In this document: piece after piece, positions 16,835 to 25,856 of the stretch | Layout: every line of letters starts with the position of its first letter | Position numbering within the stretch: the first letter of the stretch is position 1 | NCBI GenBank assembly: GCA_020628475.1 | Contig: JAHDFB010000005.1 | Location: forward strand, 1-64,000 | Reading direction: 5' to 3' | DNA: 64,000 nt | Source: Saprospiraceae bacterium | Lineage (GTDB): Bacteria; Bacteroidota; Bacteroidia; Chitinophagales; Saprospiraceae | Notes under the pieces: generated by a model | Database searches by the model: none | Told to the model about the DNA's origin: nothing | Seen by the model: only the letters and a program-made list of their open reading frames with translations | Program-made: the position numbers and the translations under genes

Positions 16835-18085
16835 TTAATAATCTCTTCTAAAACTGGAGTTTCCTACCCAAGTATATAAGACTCCCGTCAAGATTCCAGC
16901 GCTGGAAAACAGATCACTGAGGTTCGAATCGCCCCATATTTTGGACGTAAGTCCCGTAAGAAATAATATACTACCTATAATGTAAAAGGCACGCGGTAAT
17001 TTTCGAGAAGAAGCAGGTTCTCGTTCCCACATACCAGAGGCGCATAATAAGCCCAGTAATCCCATCAGGCTCAAATTAATCGTAGAAATATCCTGAAAAA
17101 CGAAGTAGAATAATATCCCGAGGGCAGCTATGATCAAATTGATTCCAACAAATTTGGCCGTATTGCTTTCCTCTTCGCTGAGAGATAAACGTCCATTTTT
17201 ATTGCTATACAGTACTAAATTCATGATCGGATCTAAGATCCAACTTGAAAAAACGAATAACATCAGCAGACCGATAATCGAAATGATGCCGTAACGAATA
17301 AATCCAGATACATTGTCTTGTATTCTCTGAAGAATATTGACAAGAAATACCAATCCGATGATAAAGGCCAAATTGAAAGAACGCCCTTTCTTCGTCATGT
17401 ACAATTGAAATTGTAACAACCATTTATAGAGCGGGAATTTTGCCTTCATGGCTAATTTCATACCTTGCTGAGCAAATTCCTGACTGGGATCGTTGATCAA
17501 AGCATTTCTAAAATGCTCTATAGCCTCTTTCACTTTACCTAATTCTAAACTTCGATATCCATAATTAGCATGCGTTTCCCAATTTTCTGGATTTTTTTCC
17601 AAGGCCTTGTGCATGACATCAGCGGCTTCTAGTTTTTTGTTTTGACCGATTAGCGCTTTGGATAAAGAGTTTAATGCATCTTCATTTTCTGGATCTATTT
17701 CTAATGATGCTCTGGCAGCCTCTTCAGCCTGTTCAAATTCATTTTTACTCAGATGCAGGCGTGATTTTAAATCGAAATAATCATCATTATAGCTATCCAA
17801 TTCAATAGCTTCATTAATGGCTACTATACCTTTATCTATTTTATTATCTATGGCGAATAAATTGGCCAAAAGAAATTTAAAGTAGGCATTCCAAGGTTGT
17901 AAATACAATGCATTTAGTATCACCGCTTCTCCTTCTTCTAACTTTCTTAAATTGATACAACATATGGCCAACATGCTCTGGGCATGGATGTCGTCTGGGT
18001 TAAGAGCTAGTATAGCTTTCAGCTCATCATATGCCATATCATAGCGCTTTTGCGCTAACATTATTTCTACTTTTTGATTCGACAC
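16835..18085 (-). CDS. TPR protein with C-terminal membrane domain
   Basis: This 416-residue protein has about six tetratricopeptide repeats in residues ~1-215 (for example AYDELKAILALNPDDIHAQSMLA and EEAARASLEIDPENEDALNSLSKAL). From ~233 to the C-terminus it has about six hydrophobic helices (FIIGLVFLVNIL, GIISIIGLLMLFVFSSWIL, INLIIAALGILFYFVF and others). There is no signal peptide, so the TPR part should face the cytoplasm. Its first base overlaps the last base of the TPR-AAA gene, so the two are co-translated. It may be a membrane platform on which the AAA protein works. The function is unknown. Confidence 0.8.
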   Translation of the reverse strand: MSNQKVEIMLAQKRYDMAYDELKAILALNPDDIHAQSMLAICCINLRKLEEGEAVILNALYLQPWNAYFKFLLANLFAIDNKIDKGIVAINEAIELDSYNDDYFDLKSRLHLSKNEFEQAEEAARASLEIDPENEDALNSLSKALIGQNKKLEAADVMHKALEKNPENWETHANYGYRSLELGKVKEAIEHFRNALINDPSQEFAQQGMKLAMKAKFPLYKWLLQFQLYMTKKGRSFNLAFIIGLVFLVNILQRIQDNVSGFIRYGIISIIGLLMLFVFSSWILDPIMNLVLYSNKNGRLSLSEEESNTAKFVGINLIIAALGILFYFVFQDISTINLSLMGLLGLLCASGMWEREPASSRKLPRAFYIIGSILFLTGLTSKIWGDSNLSDLFSSAGILTGVLYTWVGNSSFRRDY

Positions 18086-19386
18086 TATTTCATATATTTT
18101 AAGATGTCATCATACAAACCACTTTGGTTGGCATAAAGTGCGTAATTTTTAGCAACATTGAACCAATCAACTGTGGTCGGCTTATGTTTTTTGATAGCCT
18201 TCAAGAGGTCTTTCGTAGCAATAGGCACTGTCTCACCTGAAAGAAGCGCCTCTTCCAATTTGTCTTCAATGGCCATATCTACGACTGCATTGATATCGGC
18301 TCCTGAATATTTTTCAGAATGTGCAGCCAATTTTTTAAAATCGATATCAACCGTCGGTTTATCTTTTAAGGCTAGTTCAAAAATATTTTTTCGTGCATCG
18401 ACATCAGGCGGTGGGACGAATATAATTCGATCAAATCGTCCAGGTCTTCGAAAAGCCGTATCCAAAGCCCAAGGTGTATTGGTAGCTCCAACGATGAGTA
18501 AGCCGTCATTTTGACTAGAAATACCATCAAGTTCTGCGAGAAATTGATTGATAATATTCTTTCCAGCACTGTTGATCATGGAGTGTCGACTAGCTCCGAG
18601 TGCATCTACTTCATCGAAGAAAACAACACAGGGCTTGTTTTCTCGTGCAATGCTAAATACCTCGGCTAAGTTGCGTTCGCTTTGTCCGATATACATATCG
18701 AGAATATCGCTGATCGATACGTTGATAAATTTAGCTTTGATTTCTCCGGCTGTGGCTTTTGCAATAAAGGTTTTTCCACATCCTGGAGGACCATACAATA
18801 GAATTCCTCCACCTATTTTTTTTCCATATTGCTTATAGATTTCAGGATTTTCTAATGGCTTGATTATTTTTAGTTGTATTTCTTTCTTTACATGGTCTAG
18901 ACCACCCACATCACTAAAATTAACGTCTGCTTCTTCAAGAAATACGGAGTCTTCTGCTTCTAATTGATCTAATATGTCATATTCTTTAATGCGCAAAGCA
19001 CTATCTAAGCTTTCGTCCTTAAAGTTTTTGTCGTCCTTTAATATTTCTGCGTACATTTCTTGAGCATCGCGTAGGTTTCCTTCTTTTGTTAATGCTTTGG
19101 CGTACCACACTTTCAATTCAAAAGGTAGGTAATCTTGTTCTTTTAACTCTTCCGCCATTACGATGATCGCACTGAATTTTTCTCTTTTGAAAAATGCTTC
19201 TGCGAGTAATACCTTCGCGGCTAAATGATTTCTATCAGATTGTATAATGGCATGTAAATGCTCTTCGGCAGCTTCTATATGTCCATCTTGAAGTAATTTT
19301 TGAGCGAGTAGATGCCGAATAGATGTATTATCAGGACTTGTTTTTAGGGCCTCCATCAAGGCAATAATATCATGGCTATAATTCAT
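18085..19386 (-). CDS. TPR-AAA ATPase (single-ring, Cdc48/Vps4-like AAA domain)
   Basis: At 433 residues it has two or three TPR-like helical repeats (~1-125), then a classical AAA module opening at FSDVGGLDHVKKEI (157-170). The module has Walker A GPPGCGKT (199-206), pore-loop region MYIGQS (~231-236), Walker B VVFFDE (254-259), sensor 1 ATN, arginine fingers RRPGRFDR (313-320) and sensor 2 SGADINAVVD (~361-370). The C-terminal tail matches the helical lid. All catalytic residues are present, so it should be an active hexameric unfoldase or remodeller. The TPRs probably select substrates. It overlaps the TPR-membrane gene, which suggests a two-component complex at the inner membrane. Confidence 0.9.
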   Translation of the reverse strand: MNYSHDIIALMEALKTSPDNTSIRHLLAQKLLQDGHIEAAEEHLHAIIQSDRNHLAAKVLLAEAFFKREKFSAIIVMAEELKEQDYLPFELKVWYAKALTKEGNLRDAQEMYAEILKDDKNFKDESLDSALRIKEYDILDQLEAEDSVFLEEADVNFSDVGGLDHVKKEIQLKIIKPLENPEIYKQYGKKIGGGILLYGPPGCGKTFIAKATAGEIKAKFINVSISDILDMYIGQSERNLAEVFSIARENKPCVVFFDEVDALGASRHSMINSAGKNIINQFLAELDGISSQNDGLLIVGATNTPWALDTAFRRPGRFDRIIFVPPPDVDARKNIFELALKDKPTVDIDFKKLAAHSEKYSGADINAVVDMAIEDKLEEALLSGETVPIATKDLLKAIKKHKPTTVDWFNVAKNYALYANQSGLYDDILKYMK

Positions 19387-19491
19387 ATCTCAATCGTTCT
19401 CTTTCCTTACAAATGTATGATTTATCAGTAAGCAATTGTCACAATTTGGATGATTTGCTTGCAATTATCGATATAAATAGCCCTTGAACTA

Positions 19492-19520
19492 TTTGCATTG
19501 CTTCTGAAATGATATATTTA
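19492..19520 (+). promoter_or_regulatory. Candidate Bacteroidota-type promoter for the M28 peptidase gene
   Basis: TTTG (19492-19495) and TATATTTA (19513-19520) are separated by 17 bases, resembling the -33 TTTG and -7 TAnnTTTG boxes of Bacteroidota sigma-ABfr promoters. The leader to the ATG at 19561 would be about 35 bases. The last base of the -7 box is not consensus. Confidence 0.4.
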
Positions 19521-19560
19521 GCTATTACTGTTTATCAGCTAGGTGTAAACTATTAAATCT

Positions 19561-20931
19561 ATGACTATGCGACTTTTTTCAACGCTTATTATCTGGATGC
19601 TGTTCAATTATGCTTGGGGACAAGTTCCTGCATCCACGAATATGAAGCTTTATGATATTATTGAATCGGTTTCTGCGGATCGTATTCAAAATGATATTGA
19701 AAAGCTAGTATCCTTTGGAACTAGACATACTTTATCCGATACGGTTTCGGATACACGTGGTATTGGGGCCGCGCGTCGTTGGATTTTTGATGAATTTTCC
19801 CGTATTTCGGAAAGCTGTGATGCTTGCTTGGAAGTCCGATATCATCAAGGAATTGTAGAAGTCGGAGAGTCTAGACGTATACCCGAAAGAACGAAGATCG
19901 TTAATGTCTTAGCCATAAAAAGAGGTAGTGTTTATCCCAATCGATTCATCATTATGTCAGGAGATATTGATTCTCGAGTAAGTGATCCTCTCGATGCTAT
20001 TTCGGACAGTCCTGGAGCCAATGACAACGCAAGTGGAATGGCCGGTGTCATCGAAGCAGCCAGAGTTTTATCCTCGTATGAGTTTCCGGTAAGCATCATT
20101 TTCGTTGGACTTTCAGGAGAAGAACAAGGCTTATTTGGTGGAAAATTTTTAGCGGCTACGGCAAAAGAAGAAGGCTGGGATATTTTAGGTGTACTCAACA
20201 ATGATATGATCGGTAATATTCAAGGTATTGACGGTGTCATCGATAATTCTACATTCCGAGTTTTTTCAGAACCAAACCCACCCAATCCGACCGAGCAACA
20301 TTTAATCTGGAATCGATTTTATGGCGGAGAAGTGGATGGCCCTTCCAGGCAATTGGCTAGATATGTACATCGATTAACCAATCAATATATGACGAATCTA
20401 GAGGCTGTGATGATTTATCGCTTGGATCGATTTGGTCGGGGAGGTCACCACCGTCCTTTTAATGATGCGGGATTTCCAGGTGTTCGAATCATGGAAACAC
20501 ATGAAAATTATGACATGCAACATCAGGATTTACGTGTTGAAGACGGCATTGAATATGGAGATAAATTAGATGGTGTAAATTTTGACTATGCCGCCAAATT
20601 AACAGCCGTGAATGCCATTACTTTGGCCTCTATCGCTTGGGCGCCTCCAGCTCCTAAAAATGTTATGATTGGAGGAGCAGTGAAACCCTCCACGCGTTTA
20701 GTTTGGGATGCCTCTAAAGACAAGAATCTTATCGGATATAAGGTATATTGGAGAGAAACTACAGCTGCGCAATGGCAACATGCGCGATTTGTAGGTATGA
20801 AAACGGATGTTACCTTAAAGAATATCGTAATTGATAATTACTTATTCGGCGTCGTCTCCGTCAATAAAGAGGGAGATGAAAGTATTGTGAGTTATCCTAA
20901 AACTTTGATTCCGAGAGGTCTACGCAATTAA
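19561..20931 (+). CDS. Secreted M28-family metallopeptidase with C-terminal fibronectin III-like domain
   Basis: This 456-residue protein has a signal peptide (~1-20, ending NYAWG). The M28 aminopeptidase fold supplies D155 in SPGANDNASG (bridging ligand), E187/E188 in SGEEQGLFGG (catalytic and ligand Glu) and D215 in NNDMIGN. A His-rich segment (RGGHHRPFNDAGFPGVRIMETHENYD) should give the last His ligand. The first zinc ligand, normally His in GGHxDS, is Asp here (SGDIDSR, D135). Residues ~365-450 form a fibronectin III-like domain. It probably acts on peptides in the periplasm or outside the cell. No T9SS tail is present. It converges on the next gene with one base between stops. Confidence 0.85.
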   Translation: MTMRLFSTLIIWMLFNYAWGQVPASTNMKLYDIIESVSADRIQNDIEKLVSFGTRHTLSDTVSDTRGIGAARRWIFDEFSRISESCDACLEVRYHQGIVEVGESRRIPERTKIVNVLAIKRGSVYPNRFIIMSGDIDSRVSDPLDAISDSPGANDNASGMAGVIEAARVLSSYEFPVSIIFVGLSGEEQGLFGGKFLAATAKEEGWDILGVLNNDMIGNIQGIDGVIDNSTFRVFSEPNPPNPTEQHLIWNRFYGGEVDGPSRQLARYVHRLTNQYMTNLEAVMIYRLDRFGRGGHHRPFNDAGFPGVRIMETHENYDMQHQDLRVEDGIEYGDKLDGVNFDYAAKLTAVNAITLASIAWAPPAPKNVMIGGAVKPSTRLVWDASKDKNLIGYKVYWRETTAAQWQHARFVGMKTDVTLKNIVIDNYLFGVVSVNKEGDESIVSYPKTLIPRGLRN

Positions 20932-20932
20932 T

Positions 20933-21751
20933 TTAGAATGCGCCCAATACAAAAAATAGTAGAGGAGAAAGAGCAGCACCCAAAGTGGCTAATGCTATTT
21001 TCCAATTTAGCTCGGATTTAGTCCATTCTCGTTTTGACCATTTTTTACGTTGCTTTAATAATGCTCGAGCTCCAAAAAATATTCCAACCAGCAGAAGTAC
21101 TTGTGTGCCGATCAACACAATGGCCGCTGCCGCTCCCATGCCATTACAGGCCAGGGAACATGAGAATAATGCCGCATAAAAGATGATAATAAGATAGCCT
21201 ATATACATTAATACGAACAGGAGCGCATTTAGTGCTCTTCTACCAGAATCTGATTTTTCTTTTACGGTTTGCACGAACTGGATTAGACCTTGTTGAACGG
21301 ATTCTATTTTTTTCAAGAATCTATTTTTTAAACTAGGTCTATTCGAAGAGTAATTTCCAACTTGCATGGTCGTTGGAGCATCTAATAATGAACCCATCAA
21401 ATGTAAGGTTGATCGTTCATGTAAGTCGTGTTGTGCGGATTGATTGCCTAGGAAGAATGTAGAGCCTGCCAGTATAAGTACTAAGGCAAAGTCGTACATT
21501 TTCCATTTCTGGATATAATTTCTACTCACTCCAATTTTCCGTAGTTCTTTGTTGCTCGGGTACAAGATTAGAATCATTAGAAAAGCGGAAGTCAATGCTA
21601 CAGAAAAAGGAAAAATTCCCAAATTGAATCCATCCAATGATGCTGAAATTCCAAGAAGTATGCCTCCGAGACCAATGATAAGTAGTAGCGTAGTTAGGAG
21701 GAATTGGGCAAGTAGTTTGTGATTTCCAGCCCAGATAATTACATTTTTCAT
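20933..21751 (-). CDS. Multi-pass membrane protein of unknown function
   Basis: I use the ATG at 21751 (272 aa); an in-frame TTG ten codons upstream is possible. Hydrophobic helices fall at ~15-40, 43-62, 78-100, 183-205, 207-235 and 250-270. A ~70-residue soluble loop lies between the third and fourth. The helix around 190-215 is Cys/Ala/Gly-rich (ALFSCSLACNGMGAAAA). I recognise no family. It stands alone between convergent and same-strand neighbours. Confidence 0.7.
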   Translation of the reverse strand: MKNVIIWAGNHKLLAQFLLTTLLLIIGLGGILLGISASLDGFNLGIFPFSVALTSAFLMILILYPSNKELRKIGVSRNYIQKWKMYDFALVLILAGSTFFLGNQSAQHDLHERSTLHLMGSLLDAPTTMQVGNYSSNRPSLKNRFLKKIESVQQGLIQFVQTVKEKSDSGRRALNALLFVLMYIGYLIIIFYAALFSCSLACNGMGAAAAIVLIGTQVLLLVGIFFGARALLKQRKKWSKREWTKSELNWKIALATLGAALSPLLFFVLGAF

Positions 21752-21934
21752 AATAAAGCGTTTTGACGTCTTGATGTACAAGTTATGAAAAAAAATGTGG
21801 TTGAAACGATTTTATGGAGCTAAATTAACTAAGCTTTAGTTAGGGCATAGGGAGTTTGTGAGCGTTCTTGCGATCTCAAGGGAGGAGGTATGTTTTTTCG
21901 GATTTTATGTAGCGTGGTGTTGTAAATAGTGGGC

Positions 21935-22642
21935 TTAGGGTGGAGGAGAGGTGTGGAAATAGCTTAGATTGATGGATTTTATTAAATTATTAAAATCATT
22001 TAAAGATTTAATGGCTTGTTGTAGTACGTCCTTTGTAAGTGGCTTGTAATCAATTAGATATAGGTTTTTGGTCCTATTTTTGATTCGCTTCTTAGAACAA
22101 TATTTCCTTGATCCTACACCTAATTCGTCATTCAATCCGTCAACTTCCGAGTAATCGGGCCGATATTTTTCTTGCTGATGACAAAGATTAATTTTTTCAT
22201 TTTGAATCAACGATACTAGGGCATCGTATTCCTCTTTGGATTCGAATATATATCGTTCAAAAACTGAGTGTACCTTGGTACCTGTTCTACCACTTCGGCG
22301 GTTCATCGCTCGAATTAAAACACTTAGGAAAAGGCGCATATGCTCAGAAATGATAGCTGGAATATGTTGTTTTCGGTGTGCTTCTTTTGCTTTTTTAGAT
22401 TTCAAACGCATCGTTGTATATGCAGATAAAATAGATGTCGCTGACTTAGTCTTAACAATAAAAATCCATCCATCTTTGGTAAAATTGTATTCGATGATAT
22501 CCATGATGGGTTCTAGGAATCTTTTTGCAAATCGATGGGCCAATAAAACATCCTTGGGCTCTTCGAAAAATGGATTCTTCGCTACAGCTTTTCCGCAAAG
22601 AATATAAAGGGAGGAGGATCGTACTTGTTTGATAGGTATCAT
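21935..22642 (-). CDS. Eroded REP-associated (Y1/HUH) transposase-like protein, copy 2
   Basis: This 235-residue paralogue of the gene at 4863-5552 keeps the segment ISEHMRLFLSVLIRAMNRRSGRTG (~98-121) and VFERYIFES. Those parts resemble the N.R..RTG.....F.R region of REP-associated transposases. The position of the catalytic Tyr (Y104 in copy 1) is Leu here (L109). The would-be HUH strand reads FTKDGWIFIVKTK with no His, so both catalytic sites are missing. The open frame and a conserved upstream block argue for selection on some non-transposase role. The family assignment rests on the one motif and is tentative. Confidence 0.5.
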   Translation of the reverse strand: MIPIKQVRSSSLYILCGKAVAKNPFFEEPKDVLLAHRFAKRFLEPIMDIIEYNFTKDGWIFIVKTKSATSILSAYTTMRLKSKKAKEAHRKQHIPAIISEHMRLFLSVLIRAMNRRSGRTGTKVHSVFERYIFESKEEYDALVSLIQNEKINLCHQQEKYRPDYSEVDGLNDELGVGSRKYCSKKRIKNRTKNLYLIDYKPLTKDVLQQAIKSLNDFNNLIKSINLSYFHTSPPP

Positions 22643-22650
22643 GGTTCACT

Positions 22651-22685
22651 TTTCTTATTAGTGTAATGAACCCTGTATTTCGTTC
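22651..22685 (-). promoter_or_regulatory. Conserved 5' element, second copy
   Basis: TTTCTTATTAGTGTAAT (22651-22667) and ATTTCGTTC (22677-22685) repeat the block upstream of the paralogue at 5560-5594, with the same spacing. It starts 8 bases upstream of the ATG. Confidence 0.55.
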
Positions 22686-22814
22686 TTAATTTTGCCTAAT
22701 TTTTTTCAAATTCTGACATTGCCCAATAAATTCAGTATTGTCGGCAGACTTAAAAAAATCTACATATTAAATTTAATACTAATATGAGTAGTTTGTTTCG
22801 ACAGTTTAGAGACT

Positions 22815-23981
22815 TTAGTCTGGTAAGTTTTTTAGAAAGAACTGCTTCAAATTTTCACCCATAATAAGTCTGATTTCTTCCTCCGTAAATCCGTTTTCGA
22901 GCATGGATTCTATAAGTAGCGGCAAACCAGTTGCATCGAATGGGGTATTGACGGTCCCATCAAAATCAGACCCCAAACATATGTATTCGACCCCGATAAT
23001 TTTTTTGGTATATAACATGGCATCTACAATGGATTGTATCGTATTGGCGCAAGTGGCTAATTCGAAAAATCCGATTCCCACCAGTCCACCAGACTGAGCG
23101 ATGAGTTGTAGTTCTTCATCACTTAGGTTTCTGTTAGAAGGGCAGGTGCCGTCAACACCGGTATGTGAAGTAATAATGGGTCGATCGGTCATAGAAACAA
23201 TGTCCTTAATGATTTTCGAACTGGAATGAGAAATGTCAATAATCATGCCCAGTCGATCCATTTCTCGAATAACGTTTTTTCCAAAAGGAGTGAGGCCATC
23301 TTTTTTGACTCCATGGGCAGAACCTCCTAATTCATTGTCAAAAAAATGAGTAGGTCCGAACATACGTACTCCGAGGTCAAACAATTTTTGAACGTTTTCT
23401 ATGTTACCTTCCAAACAATGACCGCCTTCCGCACCAAGAAATGCACCGACATGTTTTCTGTTTTGTTTTCGTTTTTCAAGAAATTGTTCAAATTCACCTT
23501 TAGATCCAATTAGGCTAAAGAACTCGTTATTGTTTGCAGCTCGACGTAAGCGATTACACTGATTTTTGGCGCGAGCAAAAAGACTAAACCAAGTTGAAAT
23601 GGGTTTTGCCTGTCCGATAACCAATCCTGTAATTCGATCACTATTGGCATCATTGGTATCATTGTTGAGTCCGTCGGGAGATTTTGTCACCATGGTAAAC
23701 GCCTGGAAGGCGATATTACCTTCTTGCAAACGAGGAATGTCAACATGCCCAAAATTATGACGTTTATTCATGTTACGTTGCCACATCATGGCATCGCAGT
23801 GCATATCTCCAACAAAATCTAGACGCTCCAATAATTTTACAGATCGTTCGGTAAAAGAATAGGGTTTTTCAATATAAGTCGGATTAAAACCTGCATCGAC
23901 CTGGTCAGCAACGTAGAAGACAACGACACAAATTCCGATGATTATTAATAATGCAAGGGCGATTAGTATTTTTTTTATCAT
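22815..23981 (-). CDS. Membrane-anchored M19 (renal-type) dipeptidase
   Basis: At 388 residues it has an N-terminal membrane helix (~5-27) that probably anchors it facing the periplasm. The M19 zinc site is visible: H61 and D63 in GDMHCDAMMW, the Glu in GAEGGHCLEG, the His in IDISHSS and the His in IITSHTGV. The motif GSDFDG near the C-terminus is also typical. M19 enzymes cleave dipeptides, including D-amino-acid ones, so scavenging or peptidoglycan peptide turnover is likely. It diverges from ligD with only 24 bases between the two start codons. Confidence 0.92.
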   Translation of the reverse strand: MIKKILIALALLIIIGICVVVFYVADQVDAGFNPTYIEKPYSFTERSVKLLERLDFVGDMHCDAMMWQRNMNKRHNFGHVDIPRLQEGNIAFQAFTMVTKSPDGLNNDTNDANSDRITGLVIGQAKPISTWFSLFARAKNQCNRLRRAANNNEFFSLIGSKGEFEQFLEKRKQNRKHVGAFLGAEGGHCLEGNIENVQKLFDLGVRMFGPTHFFDNELGGSAHGVKKDGLTPFGKNVIREMDRLGMIIDISHSSSKIIKDIVSMTDRPIITSHTGVDGTCPSNRNLSDEELQLIAQSGGLVGIGFFELATCANTIQSIVDAMLYTKKIIGVEYICLGSDFDGTVNTPFDATGLPLLIESMLENGFTEEEIRLIMGENLKQFFLKNLPD

Positions 23982-24005
23982 ATCTTTTGCTCAAATTAAG
24001 GATTC

Positions 24006-25856
24006 ATGCCTGACAGGAAACAGTTGGTGGATATAAATGGTCACAAATTGAAATTATCCAATTTGAATAAGGTCTTGTATCCAAATGCTAAGATAGTAAA
24101 AGCTGAGATTATCGATTATTATCTCAAGGTATCGAAATGGATGTTACCTTTTGCTAAAAACAGGCCTCTGAGTATGTTGCGCTTTCCAGATGGCATACAT
24201 GCACATCAATTTTATTCTAAAAATGCTCCCGATTGGAGGCCGGATTGGTTGTCCACGGTACAACAAGAGGGTGACGAGAATAATTATGTGTTGATTCAAG
24301 GTCCGCAAGACTTAGCATGGTTGGCGAATATCGCATCTTTGGAAATTCATGCCATGAATAAGCAACTGAACCATGCGTTATATACCGATCATATTATTTT
24401 AGATTTAGATCCACCCAATCATTTTAGCTATGCCGAATTGCGAGATTTGACCAAGGAGATAGGGACCTTCATCGAATCAAAAGGCATGGTTCCGTTTGTC
24501 AAGACCAGTGGAAGTCGAGGAAGTCATATTTATATACCTATAGTCCCAACTGATTCACATGATCAACTGATTCAAGAAGTCAAAGCATTGGCTAAATCGA
24601 TTGTACTTCAATTTCCGAAGAAAACAACAAATGCCTTGCGAAAAGCTTCTCGAAAAGGAAGAATATTGATCGATATCAATCGAAATTATAAGGGGCAAAC
24701 GACCATTTTACCTTTTAGTACACGAGCAATATCGGGAGCCCCGATATCTATGCCTCTGTATTGGGCAGACTTCAATAAAACAATATCTTCTCAAGATTTT
24801 ACCATTCGAAATGCGTTCAATTATTTGAAGGAAAAGGGCAATGCTTGGATAACATTTAGAGAGCAAGCGGTTGATTTTCTTCCGAAGCCAATAAAAATAG
24901 AAACTCATGCAATAAATGCACCAGATTGGTTTGTAGAGACGCCCTATAAACATATGTTAGCTACACAAGAGGACCGTTTGATTAGATCCAATCAAATGGT
25001 TTACGAAAACAAATGGGATGGAATTCGGGCATTTATATACATTTGGAATGGACAGACTAAAATTGTCTCGAGATCGGGTAGAGATATTACAACTTTATTT
25101 CCCGAACTGCATCAACATCAAGAAAAAAATCGTTCGGCGGTTTTGGACGGTGAGATCGTGGTGACGGATAAAAAAGGCAAACCGATTTTTTCAAAAGTAA
25201 TCAGTCGAATGCATTCAAAGACCCTTACCAGTCATCAAATTGCCAAGAATCGTGCATCTTTTTATGCATTTGATATATTGCGTCTTGGTGATCGAGATTT
25301 GACGAAGTTGCCTTGGTTTGAACGAAGAAATACATTAGAAGAATTACTCGAAATTTTGACAATATACAAACTCAGTAGTGCTGTTGATGAAGGGGCCATA
25401 CTTTATGAAGTGGCGAAGAAAATGGATTTGGAAGGAATTATGATAAAAGATCGTAATAGTCCGTATCTTTCGGGGCAGCGATCCAGTGCTTGGATGAAAT
25501 TAAAATTCCGTCGAGAAGCGATTTGTGTTATTTTGGGTTATACGGAAGGCGATGGAGATCGAAATGCATATTTTGGATCCTTACATCTTGCTGAAATTGA
25601 TAAAAAACAACTGATCTATCGTGGTCGGGTAGGTTCAGGTTTCAATCAAGACAATTTGGAAAGCTATAAAGCGTTATTTGATCAGTTGGAAAAAGGCCCG
25701 CAAGTGGTGGAAGGAGCAGTGGAAAAGAAAAATAAATCGATCTGGTTTGCCCAGAAATTACCGATATGTGAGATACAATATGCACGCTTGACGGAAGGAG
25801 GGCATTTCAGAGAGCCTATATTTAAAAAAATGGAAGATTATTTTTATGATATTTAG
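24006..25856 (+). CDS. ligD: DNA ligase D (polymerase-ligase form, no phosphoesterase domain)
   Basis: This 616-residue protein acts in non-homologous end joining. Residues ~1-290 are the archaeo-eukaryotic primase-type polymerase domain. Its catalytic D-x-D is in ILDLDPP (131-137), and the SGSRGSHIYIP segment is the conserved polymerase motif. Residues ~305-612 are the ATP-dependent ligase domain, with the adenylated lysine K336 in ENKWDGIRAF, SRSGRDIT, LDGEIV, EGIMIKD and WMKLK. The 3'-phosphoesterase domain found in many LigD proteins is absent. The separate nuclease-family gene at 27288-27980 in the same operon might supply such a function. Its end overlaps the next gene by 11 bases. Confidence 0.95.
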   Translation: MPDRKQLVDINGHKLKLSNLNKVLYPNAKIVKAEIIDYYLKVSKWMLPFAKNRPLSMLRFPDGIHAHQFYSKNAPDWRPDWLSTVQQEGDENNYVLIQGPQDLAWLANIASLEIHAMNKQLNHALYTDHIILDLDPPNHFSYAELRDLTKEIGTFIESKGMVPFVKTSGSRGSHIYIPIVPTDSHDQLIQEVKALAKSIVLQFPKKTTNALRKASRKGRILIDINRNYKGQTTILPFSTRAISGAPISMPLYWADFNKTISSQDFTIRNAFNYLKEKGNAWITFREQAVDFLPKPIKIETHAINAPDWFVETPYKHMLATQEDRLIRSNQMVYENKWDGIRAFIYIWNGQTKIVSRSGRDITTLFPELHQHQEKNRSAVLDGEIVVTDKKGKPIFSKVISRMHSKTLTSHQIAKNRASFYAFDILRLGDRDLTKLPWFERRNTLEELLEILTIYKLSSAVDEGAILYEVAKKMDLEGIMIKDRNSPYLSGQRSSAWMKLKFRREAICVILGYTEGDGDRNAYFGSLHLAEIDKKQLIYRGRVGSGFNQDNLESYKALFDQLEKGPQVVEGAVEKKNKSIWFAQKLPICEIQYARLTEGGHFREPIFKKMEDYFYDI

